18,839 nucleotides of DNA from an uncultured Steroidobacter sp. (GCA_946478975.1 CAMLEO010000117.1:1-18839), one strand, 5' to 3'; counted from the first letter of the stretch, positions 1-9,678 are shown. Notes: a model not told the origin generated them from the sequence alone. A program made the numbers and translations.

Positions 1-119
1 GACGGCAGCTCGACGCGGTCGGCATCGATTCTTCCGCCATCACGGCGGAGCTGCTGGACCCGCGGCAGTATTTAGGCGAAATTCCTGCGTTGATCGAGCA
101 AGTCGTGGAGCGACCCTGA
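1..119 (+). CDS. C-terminal end of an ASL/fumarase-superfamily lyase, possibly 3-carboxy-cis,cis-muconate cycloisomerase (partial)
   Basis: Only the last 38 codons (from base 3) lie in the window, ending in TGA at 117-119. The tail contains LLDPRQYLGE, which resembles the LDP-x-x-YLG segment near the C-terminus of PcaB (3-carboxy-cis,cis-muconate cycloisomerase) and related adenylosuccinate lyase-type enzymes. PcaB acts in the protocatechuate branch of the beta-ketoadipate pathway. The stop codon overlaps the ATG of the following LysR gene by one base (TGATG), so the two are likely translationally coupled. The family call rests on a short stretch. Which lyase this is cannot be decided without the upstream sequence. 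Confidence 0.55.
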   Translation, partial: RQLDAVGIDSSAITAELLDPRQYLGEIPALIEQVVERP

Positions 120-1132
120 TGCGAACGATCCGACGCAATCGTCGAGGCCCGGTGCAGGCGGACCGGGTGCGCCCCGTTGCATTCGGCAGCTGGGCGACGA
201 TTCGCGATCTGGAAGTGCTCAGGGCAGTGGTCCGGCATGGCGGCTTCAGTGCCGCCGGTCGCGAGCTCGGCATCTCACAACCGGCAGTGAGTCGCACGAT
301 TGCGCAGGTCGAGCGTCTTTCCGGCCGCAAACTGTTCGATCGTCGCGATGGCGAGTGCATTCCCACCAGCGATGCCCTGGCCATTTACCAGGAATCGACC
401 CCGGTGTTCGAAGGGCTGGAACGCATCGAGCGCTTTCGCTGGGCCCACGACTTTCAAACCACGTTCAACATCGCCGTCCCGCCGACCCAGGCGCATTGTT
501 TTCTGCCGGCAGTGCTGCCGGGATTCCTGGAGGCGCATCCGGCGGTCAAAGTGTCGTTGGAGATCCGCACGACGCTCGATGTGGTTTCGATGGTCGCGGA
601 GTCCGCAGCGGACGTGGCGATCGGCGAGGTGCCGGCAGGCGACTGGAACGTGCATCGATTGCCCTTCCGGCGTTCGATGCTGGTGGTGGCGATGCCCGAA
701 AACCATCGGCTCGCGGCCAGCAAACAAGTGAATGCGGCCGACCTCGCCAACGAAAAACTCATTCTGCAGGTCCGGCGCAATCCGGTGCGCAGCCAGATCG
801 ACCGGCTGCTCAAAACAGAAACCGACGCGCCGAACGTCGTGATCGAAAGCTCCAATGCACTGTCGGCGGTGCAGCTGGTCGGGCGCGGGCAGGGCGTGTC
901 GCTGGTCAACTCGTTCCCGGTGATGATGCATGAGGAGCCGGGCGTGGTTTACCGGCCGTTCCATCCGAAGGTGACGCAAGACACTTGTTTCATCTTGCCG
1001 GAGTCGGTGCCGCCAAAAGCTGTGACCAAGCGCTTCATCGATTTCGTGCGCGAACACCAGCCCGCAACTTCGCCGTTCAGTAGTGCATACAACGGCAGTC
1101 TCAGAAAAAGAAAACCCTCGCGCTCGATCTGA
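119..1132 (+). CDS. LysR-family transcriptional regulator
   Basis: The 337-residue product has a typical LysR layout: an N-terminal winged helix-turn-helix at about residues 28-85 (GGFSAAGRELGISQPAVSRT is the recognition region, then the KLFDRR wing) and a periplasmic-binding-protein-like effector domain from about residue 110. LysR proteins usually begin only a few residues before the first helix. Here about 26 basic residues precede it, so either the N-terminus is extended or the true start is an in-frame GTG (bases 152 or 167). The ATG at 119 overlaps the upstream lyase stop, which favours it. The gene is followed after 2 nt by an MFS permease. The regulator probably controls that lyase/permease unit in response to its substrate or an intermediate (inference). 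The effector is unknown. Confidence 0.9.
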   Translation: MRTIRRNRRGPVQADRVRPVAFGSWATIRDLEVLRAVVRHGGFSAAGRELGISQPAVSRTIAQVERLSGRKLFDRRDGECIPTSDALAIYQESTPVFEGLERIERFRWAHDFQTTFNIAVPPTQAHCFLPAVLPGFLEAHPAVKVSLEIRTTLDVVSMVAESAADVAIGEVPAGDWNVHRLPFRRSMLVVAMPENHRLAASKQVNAADLANEKLILQVRRNPVRSQIDRLLKTETDAPNVVIESSNALSAVQLVGRGQGVSLVNSFPVMMHEEPGVVYRPFHPKVTQDTCFILPESVPPKAVTKRFIDFVREHQPATSPFSSAYNGSLRKRKPSRSI

Positions 1133-1134
1133 TC

Positions 1135-2502
1135 ATGAACGCGCCACCGCTGTTGCAGCTCAGGATCTGCATGTTCCTGAATTACTGCGTCTACGCCATC
1201 CAGCTCAACAGCGTGGGCATCGCCGTGCTTCAGGTGCAGCGCAGTTTCGGCATCTCGGTGCTCGAAGCCGGCACCCTGGCGTTCTACAAAGGGCTGGGCA
1301 TCCTGGTGGGCGCGCTGATCGCCGGTTCATTTCTAAAGCGCATCGGCTACAAGCGCGCCATGCTGATCGCGCTGGGCGCCTCGACCGTTGTGCTCGCAGT
1401 GGTGCCGCTGTTCGTCAGCTTCACGGCCATCAAAACGGTGTTCTTGATTACCGGCCTGAGTTACGGGCTGATGAAAGTCGCGCTGTACTCGACCATCGGG
1501 CTGATCTCCCCAGGCAAGCGCGAGCACGCCAGCCTGCTCAGCTTCGTGGAATCTTTCTACAAGATCGGCAGCCTGCTGACGTTCGTCTTTTTTGCGGCCT
1601 TCACCAACAACGACGATCCGCATTCGGTCTCGTGGTCCTATGCGTACACGGTGCTTGCAGCGTTGATGCTCGTAGCATTCGTTCTGCTTGGCCGCACCTC
1701 GCTGGACGAATCCAGTGTGCGCGAGGATGCCAATCGGCCTTTGTACCTGCCCATCGTAGAGATGGCGCGACTCGCGGTGGCGCCGGTCGTGATCACGCTG
1801 GCGTTCCTGGTGTTTGCGTGCATCGTCACCGAGCACGGCTTCATCAACTGGCTGCCGACGTTCAATCACAGAGTGATGCACCTGGTGCCGACCTTGGGCA
1901 TTCAGATGGCGGGGCTGTATGCGATCTTTGCAATCATCGGGCGAGTGAGCGTCGGGTTCGTACTGCGCCGGATTGCCTGGTTTCCCGTGCTGTGTGTATG
2001 TATTGCGGGCGGGGCGATCTTGCTGATCGCAGGCTTGCTGGCAGCAGGATTGCCTTCAGGCGCGGTGATTTCACATTGGTCTGATGCGCCGCCGGCGGTA
2101 TTTCTGCTGGCATTCACCGGCTTGTTCGTCGGGCCGATCTGGCCGGTAATGCACTCGGCGGCATTGACCTCACTGCCGGTCACTCGTCACAACACGCTCG
2201 CCAGTCTCAGCGTGGTGTTTTCTTCGATCTCCGGCGCCGTGGGCACGCCGCTGCTGGGATTGTTGTTCCAACTCTACGGCGGAGTCTGGGCCTTCGGTTC
2301 GCTGCTGATGGCCTTTCTGATCATGACGATCGGCATCGTGGCGCTCCGTCGTACGACCGCCGCTGTCCTCAACGATAGTAACGCTCCGTCCGCGCGGCCT
2401 TCGCACGCAACTCGTCTGGAACCGAGTAGTGCCCGCCCAGATGTTTGTAGCGATCGCACAGCTCCACCACCTTCGGCAGCCCCAACCAGTCCGCGTACTT
2501 GA
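1135..2502 (+). CDS. MFS transporter, FHS/FucP-like
   Basis: The 455-residue product is strongly hydrophobic with about 12 predicted membrane helices, consistent with a major facilitator permease in the inner membrane. The second half has GRVSVGFVLRRI in the position of the inter-domain basic motif, and late helices with GLFVGPIWPVMHSAAL and GAVGTPLLGLL resemble FucP/FHS-type sugar and acid permeases. The ATG lies 2 nt after the LysR stop, so the gene belongs to the same transcript. Neighbouring genes suggest it imports the substrate of the upstream lyase pathway (inference). Oddity: the last 44 or so residues (about 412-455, rich in Pro, Ser and Arg) are encoded antisense to the 3' end of the convergent fadB and look disordered. 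The conserved fold ends near LRRTTAAVL. Confidence 0.85.
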   Translation: MNAPPLLQLRICMFLNYCVYAIQLNSVGIAVLQVQRSFGISVLEAGTLAFYKGLGILVGALIAGSFLKRIGYKRAMLIALGASTVVLAVVPLFVSFTAIKTVFLITGLSYGLMKVALYSTIGLISPGKREHASLLSFVESFYKIGSLLTFVFFAAFTNNDDPHSVSWSYAYTVLAALMLVAFVLLGRTSLDESSVREDANRPLYLPIVEMARLAVAPVVITLAFLVFACIVTEHGFINWLPTFNHRVMHLVPTLGIQMAGLYAIFAIIGRVSVGFVLRRIAWFPVLCVCIAGGAILLIAGLLAAGLPSGAVISHWSDAPPAVFLLAFTGLFVGPIWPVMHSAALTSLPVTRHNTLASLSVVFSSISGAVGTPLLGLLFQLYGGVWAFGSLLMAFLIMTIGIVALRRTTAAVLNDSNAPSARPSHATRLEPSSARPDVCSDRTAPPPSAAPTSPRT

Positions 2503-4519
2503 GCGCACCGCCCAGATAACGGGGGAAACCCAGGCCGAGCAGCAGGGCCATGTCCAGCTCGTGCGGCGTGCCGACGATCTTTTCTTCCAGGCACCAAGCG
2601 GCTTCCGCGATCATGGGCATCATCATTCGCTGGACGATGTCGACGGCGGGCAGGGCGCGTTTGCTGGCCGGCTGCACTCTGGCGAGCAAGCCGTGGGTTG
2701 CGGGATCGATCGTCTTTTTAGGCTTGCCGGTCGGATCAGTTTCGTATTTATAGAAGCCAGTGCCGCTCTTCTGGCCGAGGCGGCCGCTCTCCACCATCAC
2801 GCGCAACGCATCGACGCCGGCATTGCGCTGGAGCCGATGTGACAAGCCGGTGGAGATGATGTCGAACACGTGCGTCGCCGTGTCCATGCCGACCACATCG
2901 TTGAGATACGCCGGCCCCATCGGCCAACCGAATGCTTCCATCGCGCGATCGATTTCGAGGAAGTCCACGCCCTCGCTCACCAGTTGCATGAACGCAAGCA
3001 TGTAAGGCGTGAGGATTCGATTCACCAGGAAGCCGGGACCGTCTTTGACGACGATCGGCGTTTTCTTCATCGCGGCCGCGTACGCCACGACTGTGGCAAG
3101 CGCAGTCTCGCTGGTCTGCGCGCCACGAATCACTTCGACGAGCGGCATCACGGGCGCGGGATTGAAGAAGTGCATGCCGACGAAGTTCTGCGGACGAGCC
3201 AACGGCTGCGCGAGATCGTCGATGCGCAGGCTCGATGTGTTCGAAGCGATTACAGCATCGGGCCGAGCTCGCGATTCCACTTCACGCAAGACGCTATGTT
3301 TGATGCCGATGTTCTCGACCACGGCTTCGATCACCAGGTCGCAGCGCTCGAAATCGTTGTAATCGAGCTGCGGCGTGATCGAGCTGGCAACGGCATCGGC
3401 TCGCTGCGGATCCATGCGTCCCGAGGAAACCTGTTGAGCGAGCAGCTTGCGGGCCTCACTCATGCCGAGGTCGAGTTGTTTCTGACTGATGTCTTTGAGC
3501 AGCGCGGGCACGCCATTCACCGCGCTCGCATAAGCAATGCCGCCGCCCATGATTCCGGCGCCGAGCACTGCGGCTCGTTTGACCTGCCGTGCTTGGGCGG
3601 TGAGCTCTTTGGTCTGACGCTTGAGCTGTTGCTCGCTGAGGAAGATCTGCACCAGCGAGCTCGCGGCCTGGGTTCTCGCGATGTTCATGAACTCGAAGAT
3701 TTCGAGCCGTTGAGCTTCGCTGCGCCCTTCGCGGATGGTTCGGGCGATCAGCCGCGCTGCTGTTACTGCTGCGGGCTGATGAGTCTGCGCAGCTTTCGAT
3801 TCCAGTTTCGCAATCGCCGCGTCGATCGCGGCCGCAGACTCTTGGAAGTTGCGAACGGCGGGTTGCTTTACTGCGCGGCGCGCACGCCAATCCAACTCGC
3901 CAGATGCCGCTTGCTCCAATAATGTGAGTGCGGCGTTTCGCAGCTCTCTCGTGGGCACTACCTGGTCGGCGATTCTCGCAGCGAGTGCGGCTGCGGGTTT
4001 AGCGGGCTTGCCGCTCGCGATCCAGTCGATCGCAAGCTGCGGTGTCGCGAGTCGGGGCATGCGCACGGTGCCGCCGTATCCAGGAAACAATCCGAGATTG
4101 ACTTCAGGCAAACCGACTTGCGCCGTTTCCGCCATCACGCGCAGGTCTGCGGCCAGCGCCAACTCCAATCCACCTCCGAGCGCGAAGCCGTCGATCGCGG
4201 CAACCGTCGGCACCGGCAGATCTTCCAGCGAATTGATGGCGGCATGGGCCCGGGCCAGCGTGGTGCGGAATTGCTCGTCCGGCAGTTCGAACATGCCGAG
4301 GAACTCAGTGATGTCCGCGCCGACGATGAAGGAATCTTTGGCGCTGGTGATCAAAACGCCGCGCACATCACGCTGCGAGGTGATCCATTTGACCGACTCG
4401 GCGAGCTCGCCGATGGCCAGCTTGTCCAGCTTGTTGATCGCGGATCCGTGACGGTCGAAGCACAGCTCGATGCAGCCATGATCGATGCGCAAGGCTCGAA
4501 TGGTCTTGCCTTGATACAT
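2369..4519 (-). CDS. fadB: Fatty-acid oxidation complex alpha subunit: enoyl-CoA hydratase/3-hydroxyacyl-CoA dehydrogenase
   Basis: The 716-residue bifunctional protein catalyses hydration of trans-2-enoyl-CoA and NAD-dependent oxidation of 3-hydroxyacyl-CoA. The N-terminal crotonase domain (about 1-190) has the oxyanion segment GFALGGGLEL with Glu119 and the second acid Glu139 in LPEVNLGLFPGYGG. The Rossmann domain starts at about 314 with GAGIMGGG (Gly320, 322, 325), and the dehydrogenase motif HFFNPAPVMPL carries His450. All three catalytic residues are at the same numbers as in E. coli FadB (729 residues), so the enzyme looks fully functional and the ATG start is well placed. It is the last gene of a six-gene minus-strand run, 17 nt after etfA. 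E. coli pairs fadB with fadA. Here the only thiolase is in the divergent operon, so whether they form a complex is unknown. The 3' end overlaps the convergent MFS gene by 134 nt. Confidence 0.97.
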   Translation of the reverse strand: MYQGKTIRALRIDHGCIELCFDRHGSAINKLDKLAIGELAESVKWITSQRDVRGVLITSAKDSFIVGADITEFLGMFELPDEQFRTTLARAHAAINSLEDLPVPTVAAIDGFALGGGLELALAADLRVMAETAQVGLPEVNLGLFPGYGGTVRMPRLATPQLAIDWIASGKPAKPAAALAARIADQVVPTRELRNAALTLLEQAASGELDWRARRAVKQPAVRNFQESAAAIDAAIAKLESKAAQTHQPAAVTAARLIARTIREGRSEAQRLEIFEFMNIARTQAASSLVQIFLSEQQLKRQTKELTAQARQVKRAAVLGAGIMGGGIAYASAVNGVPALLKDISQKQLDLGMSEARKLLAQQVSSGRMDPQRADAVASSITPQLDYNDFERCDLVIEAVVENIGIKHSVLREVESRARPDAVIASNTSSLRIDDLAQPLARPQNFVGMHFFNPAPVMPLVEVIRGAQTSETALATVVAYAAAMKKTPIVVKDGPGFLVNRILTPYMLAFMQLVSEGVDFLEIDRAMEAFGWPMGPAYLNDVVGMDTATHVFDIISTGLSHRLQRNAGVDALRVMVESGRLGQKSGTGFYKYETDPTGKPKKTIDPATHGLLARVQPASKRALPAVDIVQRMMMPMIAEAAWCLEEKIVGTPHELDMALLLGLGFPRYLGGALKYADWLGLPKVVELCDRYKHLGGHYSVPDELRAKAARTERYYR

Positions 4520-4536
4520 TGTTCTGAATCCTTGGC

Positions 4537-5481
4537 TCAGGTGCCGAGTGCGCGCTGCAGCTCGGGCACGACGGTGAACAGATCGCCTACGAGTCCGATG
4601 TCGGCCACTTCGAAGATCGGCGCTTCGGCGTCCTTGTTGATCGCGACGATGGTGCGTGCGTCCTTGATGCCGGTCAGGTGCTGAATCGCACCCGAGATGC
4701 CGACGGCAACATACAACTCAGGCGCAATGATCTTGCCGGTCTGGCCGACCTGCAGATCGTTGGCCGCGTAACCCGCATCCACCGCGGCACGCGAGGCGCC
4801 GACGGCGGCGCCGAGTTTGTCAGCGAGGCTGTAGATGATCTTGAAGTTATCCGAGCTGCCGAGCGCACGACCGCCGGACACCACGCGCGGCGCGGTCTGC
4901 AAATCGGGGCGACCGGTTGCAGCGGCGGAGCGGCTGACGAAGCGAGTGTGAGAGGGCAGTTCAACAGAAACATTCGCTGCTTCAACGGCGGCATTGCCAC
5001 CTTGCGGAGCGGCTTGGAATGAAGCGGTACGCACGGTCGCGACCAGCTTCTTATCTTGCGGAGCTTCAACTGTGATGATGGCGTTGCCTGCGTACACCGG
5101 GCGACGGAATTTATACGCCGACTCGATCGCCATGATGTCGCTCAGCTGCCCGACACCGAGCAGCGCGGCGACTCGCGGCATCAAGTCTTTACCGAACGTC
5201 GTCGATGGGCCGAACACGTGGGTGTAGTTCGCAGCGACCGTCGCAACCTGCGGCGCGAGCACGGCCGCGAGCGGTTCGGCATTAGCGGCGTTATCCACTT
5301 TCAGAACGGTTTTGACGCCTTGGATCTTTGCGGCTTCAGCCGCGACTGCTGACGCGTCGGTTGCAAACACCGCGATATCGATTTGCGCGCCATCGATTTT
5401 GCTGGCGCAGGCGACGCATTTCGCAGTGGCGGGGTTGAGTTTGCCGCCGGAATGTTCGGCGACGATCAGGATCTTCGTCAT
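4537..5481 (-). CDS. etfA: Electron transfer flavoprotein alpha subunit
   Basis: The 314-residue product has the C-terminal FAD-binding domain of EtfA (about 190-314), including GGRALGSSDNF and the family signature around residues 256-282 (LYVAVGISGAIQH, then G, then AIN). EtfA pairs with EtfB to accept electrons from acyl-CoA dehydrogenases and pass them to ETF:ubiquinone oxidoreductase. The ATG overlaps the etfB stop by one base (TAATG), so the subunits are co-translated. Placement between etfB and fadB, with an acyl-CoA dehydrogenase gene starting at 18431, suggests a pathway-linked ETF. It could equally be the only ETF of the cell, which the window cannot show. Confidence 0.96.
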   Translation of the reverse strand: MTKILIVAEHSGGKLNPATAKCVACASKIDGAQIDIAVFATDASAVAAEAAKIQGVKTVLKVDNAANAEPLAAVLAPQVATVAANYTHVFGPSTTFGKDLMPRVAALLGVGQLSDIMAIESAYKFRRPVYAGNAIITVEAPQDKKLVATVRTASFQAAPQGGNAAVEAANVSVELPSHTRFVSRSAAATGRPDLQTAPRVVSGGRALGSSDNFKIIYSLADKLGAAVGASRAAVDAGYAANDLQVGQTGKIIAPELYVAVGISGAIQHLTGIKDARTIVAINKDAEAPIFEVADIGLVGDLFTVVPELQRALGT

Positions 5482-6236
5482 TACACCAGCCCCTTCTGCT
5501 TCAACGTCGCGACCAGCTCACCGACATCCTTGACCGTGATGCCTTTCGAACGCGCCGCGGGCGGCTCGTACTTGGTGGTCTTGAATTGAGGAGCTGTCTC
5601 AACGCCGAGTGAAGCAACGGCGACCGTGTCGAGCGGCTTTTTCTTCGCCTTCATGATGTCCGGCAGCTTCACATAGCGCGGCTCATTCAAACGCAGATCG
5701 GTCGTGAGCACCGCGGGCAGATCGACTTCGATCGTTTCGAGACCAGCGTCGACTTCACGCGTCACTTTGGCCTTGCCGCCATCGAGCTCGACCTTGGAAG
5801 CAAACGTTGCCTGCGGACGATTCCACAGCGCGGCGAGCATCTGGCCGGTTTGATTGTTGTCGTCGTCGATGCCTTGCTTGCCCAGCAAGACGATGTTTGG
5901 ATTTTCTTTCTCGATCAGCTTCAGAAAGATCTTCGCCGCGGCGAGCGGTTCGACCGCCCCGTCCGCCTGCACGAGGATCGCGCGATCGGCGCCCATGGCG
6001 AGGCCGGTGCGCAGCTGTTGCTGAGTATCTGCGGGGCCGATGCTTACGACGATGACTTCTGTCGCGCCACCTTTTTCCTTGATGCGCAGCGCTTCTTCGA
6101 GCGCGATCTCATCGAAGGGATTGATGCTCATCTTCACGCCGTCGGTCACGACACCCGTGCCGTCGGGTTTGACGCGCACGCGGACGTTGTAGTCCACCAC
6201 GCGCTTCAGGCCCACCAGGATCTTGCTCAACGTCAC
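5481..6236 (-). CDS. etfB: Electron transfer flavoprotein beta subunit
   Basis: The 251-residue product matches the usual length of EtfB. It opens with KILVGLKRVVDYNVRVRVKP, has NPFDEIALEEALRIKE, the nucleotide-loop segment DDDNNQTGQ and the beta-subunit signature region VTREVDAGLETIEVDLPAVL. It binds the structural AMP and forms the heterodimer with EtfA. Start choice is uncertain. The longest frame begins with GTG at 6236, but a GAGGAA ribosome-binding sequence (6237-6242) abuts it with no usable spacing. A TTG two codons later (6228-6230) has an ideal 6-nt gap and would give the typical short N-terminus M-S-K-I-L-V. The nitronate monooxygenase-like gene ends 22 nt upstream. Confidence 0.96.
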   Translation of the reverse strand: MTLSKILVGLKRVVDYNVRVRVKPDGTGVVTDGVKMSINPFDEIALEEALRIKEKGGATEVIVVSIGPADTQQQLRTGLAMGADRAILVQADGAVEPLAAAKIFLKLIEKENPNIVLLGKQGIDDDNNQTGQMLAALWNRPQATFASKVELDGGKAKVTREVDAGLETIEVDLPAVLTTDLRLNEPRYVKLPDIMKAKKKPLDTVAVASLGVETAPQFKTTKYEPPAARSKGITVKDVGELVATLKQKGLV

Positions 6237-6258
6237 TTCCTCAACGAATGCTCTGCGC

Positions 6259-7248
<990 letters not shown>

Positions 7249-8613
7249 TCAAACGGGATCGGCGATGGCAGGCAGGGTGCGTTCGGCTTCGGCCATGGCA
7301 TCGCGCATCGCGCGCAATCCAAGCAGCAATATCACAGCCGTCAACGGGCCGATCACGGCGATGACGACACTCATTCCAGAGCCGACGGCGGTAGGGCCGC
7401 TGAAGAAATGTTGAGAGACAGCAGCGATCAGCACCGGGCCGGCGCCAACGCCGATCAAGCTGCCGCTCGCTGAGAACAAGGCGATGCCGGTGCCGCGCAT
7501 CTCGTTCGGTGTGACCAGGTTGAGCGCGGTGTTGGCACAGGCTGGCAGCGGTGCGATCAGCACCATGAATACGCTGACGCCGCCGAGAAACATCCAGGGA
7601 TCGTGAGTGAGCATCGCGAAGATGCCGATCGGTGTGCCGAGAAGCAGGGCACCGGCGTACCAACGCAACTGCGCATCGCGCATTCCGCGTCGATACATCG
7701 CGTCGACTGCGCGGCCGCAGATCACTTTGCCGATGATGCCAGCGCCGATCAGCACCATTCCAAGACTCAGCCCGATCTGCGATGCGCTCCAGCCGAACGC
7801 GCGTCCCATGTGAGCCGGGTACCATGCGCCGCAGCCCGCAATGATTGCCGACGCCAGGCCGAAGCCGAGATAGTGACAAACAAAGAACCGTCGGCGGGCA
7901 TTCATGAATTTCAGCAAGCCGGCGTACGAGCTTCGCCACGCGGGCACGCTGGTGCGGCCGCGTCGCTGCGGGTTCGGCAATGTGAAGACCATCAGGGCGA
8001 GCAGCGAGCCGGGCAGGCCGACGATCAGAAACACCGCTTGCCACGAACGGACGGTGCCGATCAGCGGCAGCGCTACGACATCGCTGTGGGAGACGAGATC
8101 GATCAGCGCACCGCCGACCATGAAAGCGGTGCCGCCTCCCAGCGTGGCGCCGAGCGTGTACAGCGCCATCGCGAGCGTCAGGCGTTCGCGAGGAAACAAA
8201 TCTGTAATCATCGAAGTGGCGCAGGGATTGAGTGCCGCTTCACCGGCACCGACACTGAGTCGCGCGGCCAGCAGTTGCCAGAAGTTCTGTGCGAATCCCA
8301 GCGCCGCGGTGGCGAGCGACCAGATCGAAACGCCGGCGAAGATCAGCCAGCGCCGGTTCCAGCGATCGGCAAGCGCGCCGCAGACCAGCCCGAGAATTCC
8401 GAAGGTGAGGGCGAAGCCGACGCCGTACACCATGCCGAACTGCATGTCGGTCAAGCCCAGGTCGCGTTTGATCGGTTCCACCAGCAGCGACACGATGAAA
8501 CGATCGAGCACCGACAGCCAATACAACATCGACAGGACGAAGGTCGCGTACCAGGCGACCGCGCGAGCCGGGTAGGCCGACTCGCAAACCGGAGCGGCGT
8601 CGATGCTGGCCAC
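7249..8613 (-). CDS. MFS transporter, spinster-like
   Basis: The 454-residue inner-membrane permease has about 12 hydrophobic helices. The first helix region (YATFVLSMLYWLSVLDRFIV) and the loop-2/3 motif A (GALADRWNRR, about residues 80-89) are characteristic of the spinster-like/organic anion MFS group. The start is GTG at 8613, 6 nt after the stop of the reductase gene. The ribosome-binding sequence is poor, so it may depend on coupling. No later Met occurs before the first helix, which supports this start. Located inside a CoA-thioester degradation operon, it probably imports the carboxylic acid that the operon degrades (inference). It could instead be an exporter. Confidence 0.88.
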   Translation of the reverse strand: MASIDAAPVCESAYPARAVAWYATFVLSMLYWLSVLDRFIVSLLVEPIKRDLGLTDMQFGMVYGVGFALTFGILGLVCGALADRWNRRWLIFAGVSIWSLATAALGFAQNFWQLLAARLSVGAGEAALNPCATSMITDLFPRERLTLAMALYTLGATLGGGTAFMVGGALIDLVSHSDVVALPLIGTVRSWQAVFLIVGLPGSLLALMVFTLPNPQRRGRTSVPAWRSSYAGLLKFMNARRRFFVCHYLGFGLASAIIAGCGAWYPAHMGRAFGWSASQIGLSLGMVLIGAGIIGKVICGRAVDAMYRRGMRDAQLRWYAGALLLGTPIGIFAMLTHDPWMFLGGVSVFMVLIAPLPACANTALNLVTPNEMRGTGIALFSASGSLIGVGAGPVLIAAVSQHFFSGPTAVGSGMSVVIAVIGPLTAVILLLGLRAMRDAMAEAERTLPAIADPV

Positions 8614-8619
8614 GGCGGT

Positions 8620-9603
8620 TCAGCGATTCACATCGACGACTACACGACCGCGAATCTTGCCCGCGACGATATCCGCCGCGGCCGCCAATGTTTGTTCGAG
8701 ACCGATGACGGTGCTTATGCGCTCCAGCGCTGCTGCATCCAAGTCTCGTGCGAGCCGCTCCCAGGCCGGGACCCGCAGCTCGCGCGGCGCCATGACGCTA
8801 TCCACACCGATCAAAGAAATACCGCGCAGAATGAATGGCGCGACGCTGGCGGGAAAGTCCATGCCTTGCGCCAGGCCGCAGGCGGCGACGAGGCCGCGAT
8901 AGCGCGTCTGCGCGCAGGCATTCGCCAATGTATGACTGCCGACCGAGTCGACGACACCACCCCAACGTTCCTTCTGCAAGGGCTTGCCGGGTTGTGACAA
9001 TTCGTTGCGATCGATGATCTGCCGCGCACCGAGCGCTTTCAGATACTCGGCTTCGTTGGCTTTGCCGGTGGCCGCAACCACTTCGAATCCAGCGCGGGCG
9101 AGCAGGGCGATCGCGAAACTGCCGACGCCGCCGGAGGCGCCGGTGACCAGCACTTCGCCGCGGTTCGGCGTCAGCCCTCTTTCGAGCAGCGCGTTGACAC
9201 ACAAGCTTGCGGTGTAGCCGGCCGTGCCGATCGCCATCGCCTGCTGGTTGGTGAATTTCTCCGGCACCTTTTGCAGCCATTCGGCTTTCACGCGTGCCTT
9301 CTGCGCGAAGCCGCCCCAGTGGCCTTCGCCCACGCCCCAACCGTTGAGCAGAACGCGGTCGCCGGCTCGCCAGTCGGAACTGGTCGAGCTCTCGACCACG
9401 CCGGCGAAATCGATGCCGGGCACCATCGGAAACTTCCGCACCACGGGCGACTTGCCGGTGATCGCCAGCCCATCTTTGTAATTGACGGTGGAGTAGTCGA
9501 CGCGCACAGTGACCGCACCCTCGGGCAGATCGGCCTCGGCGACATTGCTCAGCCGCGCGCTGTGCGCCCCGTCCTGTTTGTCGATCACGATCGCTTTGAA
9601 CAT
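8620..9603 (-). CDS. YhdH/AcuI-family NADPH-dependent enoyl-CoA/quinone reductase (MDR superfamily)
   Basis: The 327-residue zinc-free medium-chain dehydrogenase/reductase has the family hallmarks STVNYKDGLAITGK (38-51), PMVPGIDFAGVV (59-70), GWGVGEGHWGGFA (88-100) and the NADPH-binding loop LVTGASGGVGSFAIALLAR (152-170). Length and motifs fit the YhdH/YhfP group (E. coli YhdH, about 324), which includes acryloyl-CoA reductase AcuI. The frame is open 8 codons further upstream, but the ATG at 9603 is preceded at good spacing by GAGGT and gives the usual N-terminus MFKAIVIDK. It is the first gene of the six-gene minus-strand operon and directly follows the control region. It may saturate an enoyl-CoA intermediate (inference). 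The substrate is unknown. Confidence 0.9.
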   Translation of the reverse strand: MFKAIVIDKQDGAHSARLSNVAEADLPEGAVTVRVDYSTVNYKDGLAITGKSPVVRKFPMVPGIDFAGVVESSTSSDWRAGDRVLLNGWGVGEGHWGGFAQKARVKAEWLQKVPEKFTNQQAMAIGTAGYTASLCVNALLERGLTPNRGEVLVTGASGGVGSFAIALLARAGFEVVAATGKANEAEYLKALGARQIIDRNELSQPGKPLQKERWGGVVDSVGSHTLANACAQTRYRGLVAACGLAQGMDFPASVAPFILRGISLIGVDSVMAPRELRVPAWERLARDLDAAALERISTVIGLEQTLAAAADIVAGKIRGRVVVDVNR

Positions 9604-9650
9604 CGAAGACCTCGTTGAGCGCCACACCGCTGCGCGAACATTCCATTCAA

Positions 9651-9678
9651 ACTATCCGACCGCGGCGGCGCTAGTCAA
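9651..9678 (-). promoter_or_regulatory. Putative promoter of the six-gene minus-strand operon
   Basis: On the minus strand TTGACT (9673-9678) is followed after 16 nt by GATAGT (9651-9656), close to the sigma-70 consensus. The -10 element lies about 47 nt before the ATG of the YhdH/AcuI-like gene. The -35 box coincides with the outer end of operator copy 1, so a bound repressor would block polymerase. This is a sequence-pattern call without a mapped start. Confidence 0.5.

Noticed and set aside
1083..2084. A 333-codon + strand frame overlapping the MFS gene
   Set aside because: The MFS frame has clear transmembrane pattern and motifs. This frame gives an Arg/Ala-rich product and overlaps it in another phase.
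2870..3922. A 350-codon + strand frame within fadB
   Set aside because: Antisense to the dehydrogenase and hydratase domains, which have all their catalytic residues. Low-complexity, no domain.
7603..8997. A 464-codon open frame on the + strand
   Set aside because: It lies antisense to the MFS and reductase genes. Its product is rich in Arg, His, Asp and Gln with no fold, as expected for an antisense frame in GC-rich DNA.
9604..9627. Eight-codon N-terminal extension of the YhdH/AcuI-like reductase
   Set aside because: The ATG at 9603 has GAGGT at good spacing and the standard family N-terminus.
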